Translations under genes and position numbers: made by a program
In this document: positions 18,744 through 28,095 of the stretch, one piece after another
Layout: each line of letters begins with the position of its first letter
Numbering within the stretch: the stretch's first letter is position 1
Notes under the pieces: generated by a model
The model's input: only the letters and a program-made list of their open reading frames with translations
Told to the model about the DNA's origin: nothing
Databases searched by the model: none
Origin: Saprospiraceae bacterium
GTDB taxonomy: Bacteria; Bacteroidota; Bacteroidia; Chitinophagales; Saprospiraceae
Length of the DNA: 64,000 nucleotides
Direction: 5' to 3'
NCBI GenBank assembly: GCA_958295895.1
Contig: CATQHI010000003.1
Location: 1 to 64,000, forward strand

Positions 18744-20138
18744 TTTTTAGCGTCTTGTTCGGCGGGTTGGAGCGTGGCACCGGTATCGACCATGACCTGG
18801 GGGTGGGCCTCGGCGTAGGCGGCAACGGCGGCAGGGGTGACTGCGGTCTGCCACAGGTACACCCGGCGTAGGGCGGGCATTTGCGTAAGGTAATTGAATA
18901 CTTCGTCTCCGACTTTCGTGTTGTAGAGATTCAGGGATTCGAGGTGCTGCAGGCCGGTGAGGGAGCGAAGTACGGTACTATCTACCGCCGTACCGTTCAG
19001 GCGGAGTCGGTTGAGGTGTTTGAATTCCGCTACCTGTAGGAGGGCCTCGGCCGGTAGTTCCTGATTATCCAGTCCTAGATAGGTAAGCTGGTCGGGTGCC
19101 GCGGCGGCCAGCTCGCGCAGGGCATTGGCGTCGACTGATTTGCCGGGCTGGGGCTTCACTTCCAGGGCGGGGCCTCCGGGTACCAGATCGGTGACCGACC
19201 AGTTGAGGGAATGGAGTCCCTGCCGCGTCTCATCGCTCAACATCGCACCGCGCATCGTCTCCACAAACAGGCGGGGGCCGCAGGTCCAACGCATAATCGC
19301 GCTGGAGTAGGGCCTTGATATCCTCCGGTACCTCGTCGAGTTGGAAGACGTAGCTGGTGTCCGCTCCCTCGTTCAACCAATATTCGAGCAGGCGTACCTC
19401 GGCGAAGGTCATGCGCTCGCCCTGCGGGGGCATTGCCTTAACGTTCTGGGTGGGTAGGGTCACGCGGTTGTGCCAGCGGCTGGCGATGGCGTTGCCGGCT
19501 ACGAAGAGCGGGCCGGATTCACCGCCTTTCAGTAAATAGTGGGTGCTATCCATCCGTAGCCCCCCGTTTTGCTTCTCGCTATTGTGGCAGCGCACGCACT
19601 TATCGTCGATCACCGGGCGCAGGAATTCCGCGTAGACGGCGATACTATCCGTATTGCGGACTGACCAGTCAGTAACAAGCATACTATCCGGGGTGTGACC
19701 ACTGATGCGCTGCACCAGGGGCGGGGCGTACTGGAAAAGATACTCCTCTCCGTGGGTCAGGTTGCCCCCCTGGTGCCCGGCTAGCGTGAGGGCAGCGGCC
19801 GTCATCAGGCCGTATACCTTGGTGGTGATGCCGCCGCGTGACTGGAGGAACACGCCACCGACCGCCAGCGCGGCTACAGCCACGCCCGCCCAGCGGTGCC
19901 AAAAGAGCGTCTCGCCGCCGTAGCCCCCTCCCGATGCGAGCAGCCAGCCGGCCAGGGCAGCACCCACGGCGGAGGCGGCTCCCAGCACCCAGGCCACCTT
20001 AATTGCCGGCCGCACCCGGTCGCCGGGCCACAGCTCGAGCACCACGGCCAGGAGTAGAAAGCCAATGGGCAGATGTACTACCAGGGGGTGAAAGCGGCCC
20101 ACGAAGAGGGCGTAATCGGCAAGCAGAAGATGGAGCAT
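18740..20138 (-). CDS. DUF2231 membrane domain + cytochrome c motif + leucine-rich repeats (one frameshift)
   Basis: Residues 1-130 hold about four membrane helices of DUF2231 type (FHPLVVHLPIGFLLLAVVL). Then comes one haem c site, CVRCHN, in a PSCyt1-like domain (VIDDKCVRCHNSEKQNGGLR, later MPPQGERMTFAEVRLLEYWL), and a C-terminal leucine-rich-repeat region (LTYLGLDNQELPAEALL, LNRLRLNGTAVDSTVLRSL, LESLNLYNTKVGDEVFNYL). One extra base in the five-G run at 19273-19277 separates the domains; removal gives about 465 residues. Such proteins are membrane-bound periplasmic electron carriers of unknown partners. It is translationally coupled to the Tat propeller gene downstream. Confidence 0.82.
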
Positions 20139-20190
20139 GAACGGCGGGAAACTTCTCGCACAAGGTACACCAAAGCCGGCAGAAATTGCC

Positions 20191-20198
20191 TACCTTTG
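20191..20198 (+). promoter_or_regulatory. Bacteroidota -7 promoter element for rpsP
   Basis: TACCTTTG matches TAnnTTTG. It lies 70 bases before the rpsP start. The leader in between has a short CCGG-CAAAA-CCGG hairpin (near 20203-20216). Confidence 0.65.
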
Positions 20199-20267
20199 CG
20201 CCCCGGCAAAACCGGCTGCCCCCTGGCGGGAGTAAGTCGGTATTACTAACTAACGACAGTTGTCACC

Positions 20268-20961
20268 ATGCCAGTTAAAATTCGACTTCAGCGTAAGGGC
20301 CGCCGTAAGCGCCCGTTCTACCACATCGTCATCGCCGACGCCCGGGCTCCCCGCGACGGTAAGTTTATCCAGAAGATCGGTACCTACAACCCCATGACCG
20401 TACCGGCCACCATCGAGCTTGACCGCGAATCGGCCTACGACTGGCTGATGAAGGGCGCCCAACCCACGGACACCGTACGCGCAATCCTCCGGTTCAAGGG
20501 AGTACTCTACCGCAAGCACCTCCAGCGCGGGGTGGCTAAGGGGGCCCCTGACCCAGGAGGAGGCCGACAGCAAGTTCGAGGACTGGATCGCCGAAAAGGA
20601 AGGCACCATGGCCGAGCGCCGCGCCGCCCAGGAACAAAAAGAGGCCGAATTCCGCGCCCAGGTTTCCGGTACCCCCCCGCCGCCGCCCGCACCGGAGCCA
20701 GCGCCCGCCGCTGCCGAAGACGACACTACGGTAGCTACGACCGAAGACACGACGCCACCCTCGGCCACCAGTGCGCTGGATGCCGCCCGCGCCGAAGCAG
20801 AGGGTAGTACCCCGGCTTCAGTTGCCGCCGCCGCCGCCGCCGACGTGGCCGGTGAGGCCAAAGCCGAGGCCGATAGCGCCGAAGCCGCCGGTGAGGCCCT
20901 GGCCACCGCCAACGAGGGGGAGGACGAGGCCGCTACCGGGAACATCGATAAGGAGGTGTAA
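20268..20961 (+). CDS. rpsP: 30S ribosomal protein S16 with long C-terminal extension (one frameshift)
   Basis: [20 protein letters not shown] and [20 protein letters not shown] are the S16 signature. After residue 90 the frame as written is lost: an extra C in GGGGGCCCC (20540-20548) hides [18 protein letters not shown]. Corrected, the protein is about 230 residues, with an Ala/Glu-rich acidic tail of some 110 residues ([19 protein letters not shown]). Bacteroidota S16 proteins are often extended, though this tail is long. The gene stands alone, with its own promoter and terminator. Confidence 0.93.
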
Positions 20962-21840
20962 TCCACACCACTAGATTAGACAATGCCCCGACCCCTACGC
21001 TGGAGTCCGGGGCATTTTTTGTGTACTCCGACCAGGCTCGCATCAGCTTCTTGGTGATTGCACCTGCGCCCCCGCCCCCAACTTTTTTGTCACCTACCCG
21101 GGTAATGGGCAGTACACCCTTTACGGTGCTACAGAGGATGGCCTCTTCGGCCGCCAGTAACTCGGCCACCGAGACTGCCCGTTCCTCGGCGGGAATGTCG
21201 AGCTGGCGAGCCAGGGTGATCAAGTGCCTACGCGTGATGCCGAGTAAGATATTTTCGTGCGGTACGATGAGGGTGCCATCCCGCACAATCATAAAATTAG
21301 ACCGATCGCTTTCGCGGGACCAGGCCGTCGCGGTCTATGTAGAGCGGATACTGGGCCCGTGCTGCCGCAGAAGGGGGCTGAATGCGAATGCCCTCCAGGT
21401 AGTCAATACTCTTCACGCGGGGCAGCTGGCGCTCGTAGTGGTGCAGCAATACAGTGGCAGCCCGCCGCGTAACGCTCGGCCGGGGTGGAACGTGGGGGTA
21501 GGCAAGCAGCAGCAGCGTAGGGGCAGTGGGCGTATAGCCATCTGTGGACAGGCCGCCGGTAACCACGATACGGATACCGCCCTCCCCACCGCCGTTGCGC
21601 TCGATGAGCTCGTGCACGATGTCGGTCAGACCGCGGTCGGTGACCTTGAGATCGAGGTGTAGGGCATCCATACTACCCTGGAGGCGGGCCAGGTGATCGT
21701 CCTAAAAAACGCGGCCTACCGCCGGCGAAGCGGAAGTAGTCAAATACGCCGTAGCCCCGCAGCACCGCAAGGTCACTGACGTGAAGCCGTGCCGAACCAG
21801 CGTCGAGAAAGCGGTCGTTCAGGTAGACGGTATCGAGCAT
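20933..21840 (-). CDS. Class IV PLP aminotransferase (frameshifted)
   Basis: It starts MLDTVYLNDRFLDAGSARLH with GYGVFDYFRF, the fold-type IV signature of branched-chain and D-amino acid aminotransferases and aminodeoxychorismate lyase. ILLGITRRHLITLARQLDIP and SVAELLAAEEAILCST follow. Two single-base insertions (near 21701-21702 and 21316-21318) split it; correction restores RFLDDHLARLQGSMDALHL and YIDRDGLVRESDRSNFMIVR. The exact 3' end is unclear: the frame runs into the rpsP terminator to a stop at 20933, so a further indel near 21010 is possible. The ATG overlaps the dapF stop (TAATG). Confidence 0.8.
20982..21020 (+). terminator. Rho-independent terminator after rpsP
   Basis: AATGCCCCG (20982-20990) pairs with CGGGGCATT (21008-21016), followed by a T run to 21020. 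An A-run before the stem on this strand could also let it serve the convergent aminotransferase gene. Confidence 0.8.
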
Positions 21841-22634
21841 TAGAGTGTGATCTGACCGGTGAAGACCCGCTCCGGCCGGCCCCACCAGTTGCAGGTGGGT
21901 GAAGCGGTCAGCGTGACGCTCGCCGGGTGACGTAGAGCTGCCCACCACGGGCACGTACGGGGATGTGAAAAGACCCGTCTTCCGACTCCGGACTGCGCAG
22001 GAGCAGACCCATGGCGGCCGCCGTAACGCCCGTGCCGCAGGCCAGCGTCTCGTCCTCCACGCCGCGTTCGTAGGTAGCTAGTTCCAGACCGTCGTGCGTC
22101 TCCCGCACGAAATTGACGTTGATGCCCTTTGCGGCGAAGGGGGCGGACTGGCGGATGGCCCGACCCTGTTGTACTACGTTCACCTCCTCCAAGGAGGTAC
22201 GAATTGGAGATAATGAGGTGAGCCGGTGTCTAGCACGTAATCCGCGCCGTGGCGCTCAAAGTAGCTTACGTCGTTCATCCCCAGGGCAACCTCGCCGGCC
22301 GGTGTGAGGGTAGCCTCGTGGGGTCCGTCGACGGCCAGAAAGCGATAGATTCGTGCGGTCGATACCCAGCTCGGCGGCGAAGCGCACGATACAGCGCCCG
22401 CCGTTTCCGCACATGCTGCCGGCCGACCGTCGGAGTTATAGTACAGCATCTCGAAGTCGTAGGGAGCTACGGCATGGCGGAGCAGCATAAGCCCATCCGC
22501 ACCGATACCGAAGTGGCGGTCGCAGAGCCGGGCGATGTTTTTCTCATCCAGAAGAGGTAGGATCTGCCCTGTCGATCGTCGAACAGGACGAAGTCATTGC
22601 CCGCGCCCTGGTACTTATGGAATTGGAGTAGCAT
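21840..22634 (-). CDS. dapF: Diaminopimelate epimerase (at least five frame breaks)
   Basis: DapF converts LL- to meso-diaminopimelate for lysine and peptidoglycan synthesis. Across several frames one can read MLLQFHKYQGAGNDFVLFDD, FGIGADGLMLLR, GSMCGNGGRCIVRFAAELGI, DYVLDTGSPHYLQFV and ETLACGTGVTAAAM. Both catalytic cysteines (in MCGNGG and ACGTGV) are present. Breaks lie near 22560, 22420, 22355, 22192, 21923 and 21860, mostly single-base losses or gains. The corrected length, about 264 residues, is normal. It is coupled by TAATG overlaps to the small gene before and the aminotransferase after. lysA at 57.5 kb is the next pathway step. Confidence 0.88.
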
Positions 22635-22882
22635 TACTGGCGGGATTTGCGCAGGGAATCTTGCCGGGCGGCCTCCCGGTCGGCCTTATCGTGGTAGTAG
22701 TCCCGCTGCTGCGGTTGTTCCAGCGGGTCGTCGAACCCAACGGGCACCCCCAGGGTATAGTGGCGGTAGGCCGCCAGGGCACCTAGCACCAGGATCAGCA
22801 CCAGTCCGATGAGGCTTACCCGCCAGCCGAAGATGTTGCCGGAAGCGGGTGGGTCCCCCCCGGGCTGCGTATTGAATTTCAC
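22634..22882 (-). CDS. Small single-span membrane protein
   Basis: About 82 residues, starting at GTG 22880-22882 (KFNTQPGGDPPAS). One membrane helix (VSLIGLVLILVLGALAAY) is followed by a charged tail rich in Asp, Arg and Gln. No family recognised. The start is set by the TACCTTTGC promoter ending just upstream at 22886. It is the first gene of the operon leading to dapF; the stop overlaps the dapF start. Confidence 0.7.
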   Translation of the reverse strand: MKFNTQPGGDPPASGNIFGWRVSLIGLVLILVLGALAAYRHYTLGVPVGFDDPLEQPQQRDYYHDKADREAARQDSLRKSRQ

Positions 22883-22885
22883 CCT

Positions 22886-22894
22886 GCAAAGGTA
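22886..22894 (-). promoter_or_regulatory. Bacteroidota -7 promoter element, minus strand
   Basis: TACCTTTGC on the minus strand matches TAnnTTTG and lies just upstream of the GTG at 22882, driving the dapF operon. Such close spacing implies an almost leaderless transcript. Confidence 0.55.
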
Positions 22895-22897
22895 GTG

Positions 22898-22906
22898 TAT
22901 CTTTGC
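22898..22906 (+). promoter_or_regulatory. Bacteroidota -7 promoter element, plus strand
   Basis: TATCTTTGC matches TAnnTTTG and lies 23 bases before the aminotransferase ATG at 22929. It is back to back with the minus-strand element. Confidence 0.65.
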
Positions 22907-22928
22907 CCCCCTCAAGCCTACCGCCGCT

Positions 22929-24167
22929 ATGCCCGTCGTTTCCCAGCGCTCTCAGTCCGTTCCCCTTTCCCCCTTTCGTAAACTGATCCCGCTGGCCGAC
23001 CGCGCCCGGGCCGCCGGCAAACACATCTACCACCTCAACATCGGCCAGCCCGACATCGAGACCCACCCCACGGCGGTGGCTAAGTTTCGCAAACTACCCT
23101 GGCAGATCCTGGACTATAGCCCTAGCAATGGGATCGACACCTACCGCGAGGCCCTGCGCGATTACTACGCCCGCTTCGACGTAGCGGTGACGGCCGATGA
23201 GATCATGATCACCACGGGAGGTTCGGAGGCCATCCTGTTCTTCCTGCTGGCCTGTCTCGATCCCGGCGATGAAATAATCATTCCCGAGCCGTTCTACGCC
23301 AACTACAATGGCTTCGCCCATATGGCCGGGGTGAACGTGGTACCCATCACTTGCAGTATCGAAGACGGCTTTCGGCTACCCGATCCTGCTGAGTTCGCCC
23401 GTAAAATCACGCCCCGCACCCGCGCCATCGTGATCACGAATCCCAACAACCCAACGGGCGCTTGCTACAGCCGCACCGCGTTGCAAGGACTGGCCGAGAT
23501 CGTACGGGAACACGACCTGTACCTCTGTGCCGATGAGGTGTACCGCGAATTCAGCTACGATACCGAGCTACAGAGCATTCTACAGCTGCCTGACCTGGAC
23601 GAGCACGCCATCATCATCGACTCGGTGTCAAAGCGCTACAGTGCTACCGGTGCTCGGGTGGGGGCGCTGGTCACCCGCAACCTAACCGTGCGCGAGAGTG
23701 TCGACCGCTACGCTAAGCTGCGCCTGAGTCCGCCGGGACTCGGACAGCGCCTCAGCGAGATCATGTTACAGGACGATGGAGCCTATCTGGCCGAAGTGAA
23801 GGAGGACTACACCGCCCGCCGGGATACGGTCTTCCAGCGGCTGCAGGCTATGCCAGGTGTGTACAGTTACAAACCCGGCGGAGCGTTTTTACTGCTTCGC
23901 CCGGTTTCCTATCTCCGATAGCGAGGACTTTTGCCGCTGGCTCCTCGAGGACTTCAGTCACGAGGGCGCGCGACGGTGATGCTGAGCCCCGGTCCGGGCT
24001 TTTACGCTACGCCGGGGTTGGGGGAGGATGAGTGTCGTATTGCCTACGTTCTAAAGGTCGACGACCTGGAACGCGCCATGGACTGCCTGGCCGCGGCGCT
24101 AGAAGTCTACCCCGGCCGGACCGAATTAGCGGCTACGGCGGAGTTGGGCAGTCACCTGACCCAGTAA
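22929..24167 (+). CDS. Class I/II PLP aminotransferase, aspartate type (two frame breaks)
   Basis: A cytoplasmic aminotransferase of fold type I. Readable motifs are HLNIGQPDIETHP, the substrate/cofactor block ITTGGSEAILF, VITNPNNPTGACYS, ADEVYREF, and the PLP lysine in SVSKRYSATGARVG. The frame breaks in the five-T run at 23886-23890 (one T extra) and again at GCGCGCG, 23966-23973 (two bases extra). Corrected, the end reads GGAFYCFARFPIS, then ATVMLSPGPGFYATPGLGED, about 412 residues in all. Aspartate:2-oxoglutarate transamination is the likely reaction; specificity is inferred. Confidence 0.88.
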
Positions 24168-24855
24168 TACCTCCTCCACCCACAAGCGGTACTGTCGGGC
24201 ACTGGGGTGCAGTCCGTCACTAGCCACTAGATCGGGCTCGGCCAGTCCACGCCGTGAGATCGGCGTGATGTGGTAAAAGGGTATACCATAGCGTTCCGTG
24301 ACCGTCTGGGCGGCCTGATTGAAGGCATCGATCTCGCGGCTTACCGCCTCACTGCCGCCCCCAAAGGGTGTGAAGGCGTAGTCCGGTATCGACACCACGA
24401 ATACCGCAGCGGTATCGCCTCCCGCCAGAGTAATTGACCGTTGCAGTAAGTCCTCGAAGCGCTCCGTGTAGCCACTAATGCCAAAGCCCTGATACTGATC
24501 GTTCACGCCGATGAGCAGAGAAACCAGATCGTAGGGTCCGGATGGCGGATCGTCGGTCAGTGCGTTGCTGAGATTATCCGTACGCCAACCGTTGCGGGCT
24601 ACAATTGCTAAGGGCTGCACCCCCGATGCGCTCCCGCTCCTGAAGCGCCCGCGCAAGCTGCTGGGGCCAGCGCTCATCCTCCTGTACGCTGGTTCCTATC
24701 GTGTAGCTATCACCGAGCGCAAGGTAGGAAACGGTCGTATCCATTTCCATTTCCGTTACCGGGGGTTGCTGGTTCATGGTGATGGAATCCTCCTCCCCGG
24801 TACAGCCAGCGAGTAGGGCGGTAAACAGGAGCAAGCAATACCAGACCTTAGCCAT
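24126..24855 (-). CDS. SGNH/GDSL-type esterase lipoprotein (one frameshift)
   Basis: A lipoprotein signal (YCLLLFTALLAGCTG) precedes an SGNH hydrolase. The nucleophile block is ALGDSYTIG, block III is LLIGVNDQYQG and the catalytic Asp/His are in SDGLHPS. These enzymes deacylate lipids or deacetylate glycans at the cell surface. One extra base in the C run at 24620-24624 separates the GDS block from the rest; without it the sequence reads RIGVQPLAIVARNGW and gives about 242 residues. The 3' end overlaps the convergent aminotransferase by 42 bases. Confidence 0.83.
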
Positions 24856-24888
24856 AGCCTAAGGTACGAATATGTATGAGGCACAGAT

Positions 24889-25923
24889 TTAGACATTATC
24901 CTGGTACCGGTATGCCTTCACCGTATTTACGAAGGTCTTTACGCCCTCCAGTGGAGTATCGGGATAAACCCCGTGGCCCAGGTTAGCGATGTGCTTGCGG
25001 CCGAAGGTGTCCAGCATTCGGTGCGTGGCCCGCTCAATGTCCTCCGGGGAGGCATAAAGCTGGGTGGGGTCCATATTCCCCTGCAACACCTTGCTCTGCA
25101 CCTGCGACCGCGCCTGCTTTACGTCCGCGATCCAGTCGAGCTGTACCACCTGGCAGTCGAGCCGGCCGATATCGGGGATGGCGTGGCGGGCATCCTTAGC
25201 AAATACCGTGACCGGCGTATCGCCGAGCTCCCAGCAGATCAGCTCGATGTAGCGCAGGCTAAACTCCCGGTAGTGATCGGGCGGCAGTACCCCCGCCCAG
25301 CTGTCGAACACCTGAATCAGATCGGCCCCGTGCCGGGTTTTTTCCTTTAGGTAAGCGGCCGTGGCGATGGCAATTTTTTCCAGTAGCTGGTGGCTGAGTG
25401 CAGGATTTTGGTAGAGCATCCGCCGCGCCTTGCTAAAGGTCTTGCTGCCGCCGCCCTCCACCATGTAGGCGAAGATGGTCCAGGGCGCGCCGGCAAACCC
25501 GATGAGGGGTACCCGGTCGGCCAGCCGCTTTTTGGTTGCATCGAGGGCATCGTACACGTAGCCGAGGTGCTGCGGGGCCTCCTCCGGCGGACGCAGGGCA
25601 GTAATATCCTCCGCCGATTTGATCGTTTTTGGAAACCGGGGTCCTACTTTTTCGACCATCGTGTAGTCCAGTCCCAACGCTTCGGGGATGACCAGGATGT
25701 CGCTGAAAATGATGGCTGCATCCACGCCGAGCTCATCCACCGGTTGCACGGTGACCTCGGCGGCCAGATCAGGGGTGGAGACGAGCTCCTTGAAACCACT
25801 TAAAGAAGCGCGCAGGGCCCGGTACTGCGGCAGGATTCGGCCGGCCTGTCGCATGAGCCAGACGGGGGGGCGTTCGACGGTCTCACCGCGGGCGGTGCGA
25901 AGGAACAGATCGTTGGTATACAT
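24889..25923 (-). CDS. hemE: Uroporphyrinogen decarboxylase
   Basis: HemE removes four carboxyl groups from uroporphyrinogen III in haem synthesis, in the cytoplasm. The 344-residue protein has the family start [18 protein letters not shown] (substrate-binding arginines), [13 protein letters not shown] with the catalytic Asp, and [20 protein letters not shown]. Length is normal and the frame is intact, right after a stretch of broken genes. No other haem genes are nearby; 33 bases separate it from the SGNH gene upstream of its stop. Confidence 0.97.
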   Translation of the reverse strand: MYTNDLFLRTARGETVERPPVWLMRQAGRILPQYRALRASLSGFKELVSTPDLAAEVTVQPVDELGVDAAIIFSDILVIPEALGLDYTMVEKVGPRFPKTIKSAEDITALRPPEEAPQHLGYVYDALDATKKRLADRVPLIGFAGAPWTIFAYMVEGGGSKTFSKARRMLYQNPALSHQLLEKIAIATAAYLKEKTRHGADLIQVFDSWAGVLPPDHYREFSLRYIELICWELGDTPVTVFAKDARHAIPDIGRLDCQVVQLDWIADVKQARSQVQSKVLQGNMDPTQLYASPEDIERATHRMLDTFGRKHIANLGHGVYPDTPLEGVKTFVNTVKAYRYQDNV

Positions 25924-26014
25924 GCGGCGAAAATAGGGTGCCGATCTGCGCCGTGGCAGTCGGGTAGTTTATATGACCTAAGCTTTACTACATTCACCCC
26001 CCAACTCCCTGCCT

Positions 26015-27010
26015 ATGTTCATCATCGGAAGCTACACCCTGGCCGTAGCATTTTGCATCGTCACCATGCTCTGCTGGGGCAGCTGGGCCAACACCCAGAA
26101 GCTGGCAGCCACGAGCTGGCGCTTCGAGCTCTTCTACTGGGACTACGTGGTTGGCATCGTCGTATTCGCTCTACTATTCGGGCTTACTGCCGGGAGCGCG
26201 GGTGCAACGGGGCGTGGTATGGTAGCCGATCTGGCGCAGGCCGACTGGCCCAACATCGGCTCGGCACTCCTCGGCGGTGTGTTGTTCAACGCCGCTAACA
26301 TTCTGCTGGTGGCCAGTATTGCCATTGCCGGCATGAGTGTGGCCTTTCCGACGGGCATCGGGCTGGCCCTCGTGATCGGCGTGGTGGTGAACTACCTCGA
26401 CCGACCGGAGGGTAACGCCACCCTACTTTTCGGGGGCACCCTCCTTGTGGCTGCCGCCATACTCCTGAATGCGTATGCCTACCGCCGGGCGGGGACGGGG
26501 CAGAAGGACACCCCCACCAAGGGGCTGGTCCTGGCCATCGTAGCCGGCTGTCTGATGGGCCTATTCTACAAGTACGTGGCTAACTCGATGTTTGAGGACT
26601 TCGAAGTGCCGGTGCCGGGAAAGCTCAGTCCCTACTCCGCCGTATTCGTCTTCTCACTGGGCATTTTAGCCAGTAACTTCCTCTTTAACACCCTGCTGAT
26701 GCGCTATCCCTTCGACGGGCCGCCGGTAAGCTTCGGTGATTACTTTCGTGGCGGCTCGCGCGACCACCTGATGGGGGTGTTGGGGGGCGTAATCTGGTGC
26801 CTGGGCATGTCGTTCAGCATCCTGGCTAGTGATGAGGCGGGGCCGGCCATTAGCTACGGGCTGGGGCAGGGGGCTACGATCGTGGCGGCGGTGTGGGGGA
26901 TTTATGTGTGGCGGGAGTTTGCGGGGGCTCCGGCTGGCACGGGAATGGTGTTGAATGGGATGTTGGCTTGTTATTTGGTGGGCTTGGGCTTGATTGTGGC
27001 TGCTGGATAA
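26015..27010 (+). CDS. GRP/ureide-permease-like sugar transporter
   Basis: A 331-residue inner-membrane protein with about ten helices. It opens with MLCWGSWANTQKLAATSWRF and FELFYWDYVVGIVVFAL, the conserved start of a Bacteroidota family in the drug/metabolite transporter superfamily related to glucose/ribose porters (GRP) and ureide permeases. The ribokinase gene 176 bases downstream on the same strand suggests a pentose, perhaps ribose, as substrate. This is inference from context. Confidence 0.82.
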   Translation: MFIIGSYTLAVAFCIVTMLCWGSWANTQKLAATSWRFELFYWDYVVGIVVFALLFGLTAGSAGATGRGMVADLAQADWPNIGSALLGGVLFNAANILLVASIAIAGMSVAFPTGIGLALVIGVVVNYLDRPEGNATLLFGGTLLVAAAILLNAYAYRRAGTGQKDTPTKGLVLAIVAGCLMGLFYKYVANSMFEDFEVPVPGKLSPYSAVFVFSLGILASNFLFNTLLMRYPFDGPPVSFGDYFRGGSRDHLMGVLGGVIWCLGMSFSILASDEAGPAISYGLGQGATIVAAVWGIYVWREFAGAPAGTGMVLNGMLACYLVGLGLIVAAG

Positions 27011-27036
27011 ACAAAAGTAAGGGCAGTTGCCAGGAT

Positions 27037-27125
27037 CAATATACCAACCGCAGAGGGCACGGAGGTACCCAAAGACGCCTTCAGAAATACCTCTGCGGTT
27101 CTCTGCGCCCTCTGCGGTTCATATT
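27037..27125. repeat. Palindromic intergenic element with AACCGCAGAGGGC arms
   Basis: AACCGCAGAGGGC (27046-27058) is inverted exactly at 27107-27119, and CTCTGCGGTT occurs twice in tandem (27091-27100, 27110-27119). CAATAT and ATATTG flank the arms. The same kind of CTCTGCGGTT-type motif is known to me as a dispersed intergenic element in many environmental bacteria. It sits between the sugar permease and ribokinase genes and could fold into a long hairpin in their transcript. Confidence 0.7.
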
Positions 27126-27186
27126 GTGTTGGTAGCATGCTGAACGGATGGATAACCATAAAGAAACGTACCAATGGGCAAGTATT

Positions 27187-28095
27187 ATGAGTAGAATAAC
27201 CGTAGTAGGCAGCAGCAACACCGACATGGTCGTGAAGACCCCCCGCTTCCCGCAGCCCGGCGAGACGCTACTCGGTGGTGAATTCTTTCTCTTCGCCGGC
27301 GGCAAGGGCGCCAACCAGGCCGTAGCAGCCGCACGCCTCGGGGGCCAGGTACGCTTCGTGGCCCGGGTGGGCGATGACGTGTTCGGCCGGCAGGCGGTGG
27401 AGGGCTTTGAGCGGGAAGGAATCGACTGCAGTTTCGTAAGCAGCGATCCGAAATTGGCCTCGGGTACCGCGCTGATTACAGTGAATGGGGAGGGCGAAAA
27501 CACCATTGTGGTAGCGTCGGGTGCGAATGCCGCGCTTGGTGTTGAGTCGATCACCGAGCTGGATCTAGGGGAGGATGAATACGTTCTGACTCAACTGGAG
27601 ACTCCCCTCGAGACGGTCAGGGAACTGGCGCAGAGAATTCATCGACTCATCCTCAATCCTGCCCCAGCTACCCAGCTGCCGGATGAGCTACTCGACGGCC
27701 TTTTCATGATTACTCCGAATGAAACGGAAACGCAGTTGCTTACCGGCGTCCGCGTGACCGACGAATCATCTGCCGCTCGGGCTGCAGAGCTGCTGCGGAG
27801 TAAGGGGGTGCGGCACGTGATTATTACAATGGGGGCAGCGGGTGCTTTTTATGCCGGCCCTGACGAATCATTCACGACCCCGGCACCCCATGTAACCGCG
27901 GTAGATACGACGGCGGCGGGGGATGTATTCAATGGCGCACTGGTCGTTGCTCTGGGGCGGGATGAGGACATGCGCGAGGCGATTGCCTTTGCGGTGCGGG
28001 CGGCCTCGGTAGCAGTCACGCGAATGGGCGCGCAGGACTCGGCACCACGCCTAGGTGATCTTGAACAGATTACGTCTGCACCGCCCCGACGTTGA
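27187..28095 (+). CDS. rbsK: Ribokinase
   Basis: A 302-residue PfkB-family kinase phosphorylating ribose to ribose-5-phosphate. It shows VVGSSNTDMVVKTPRFPQPG, FAGGKGANQAVAAARLGG (substrate-binding glycines) and the anion-hole/catalytic block DTTAAGDVFNGALV near residues 240-253. Most ribokinases have DTTGAGD; here the first Gly is Ala, while the catalytic Asp is kept. The start at 27187 (MSRITVVG) is chosen because the family starts at this strand; an ATG 13 codons upstream adds an unrelated leader. The 3' end overlaps the convergent carboxylase gene by 26 bases. Confidence 0.9.
   Translation: MSRITVVGSSNTDMVVKTPRFPQPGETLLGGEFFLFAGGKGANQAVAAARLGGQVRFVARVGDDVFGRQAVEGFEREGIDCSFVSSDPKLASGTALITVNGEGENTIVVASGANAALGVESITELDLGEDEYVLTQLETPLETVRELAQRIHRLILNPAPATQLPDELLDGLFMITPNETETQLLTGVRVTDESSAARAAELLRSKGVRHVIITMGAAGAFYAGPDESFTTPAPHVTAVDTTAAGDVFNGALVVALGRDEDMREAIAFAVRAASVAVTRMGAQDSAPRLGDLEQITSAPPRR

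Noticed and set aside
20250-20966. Long Ser/Ala-rich open frame on the minus strand
   Set aside because: It is the antisense of the GC-rich Ala/Glu tail of rpsP; it has no domain and overlaps rpsP entirely.
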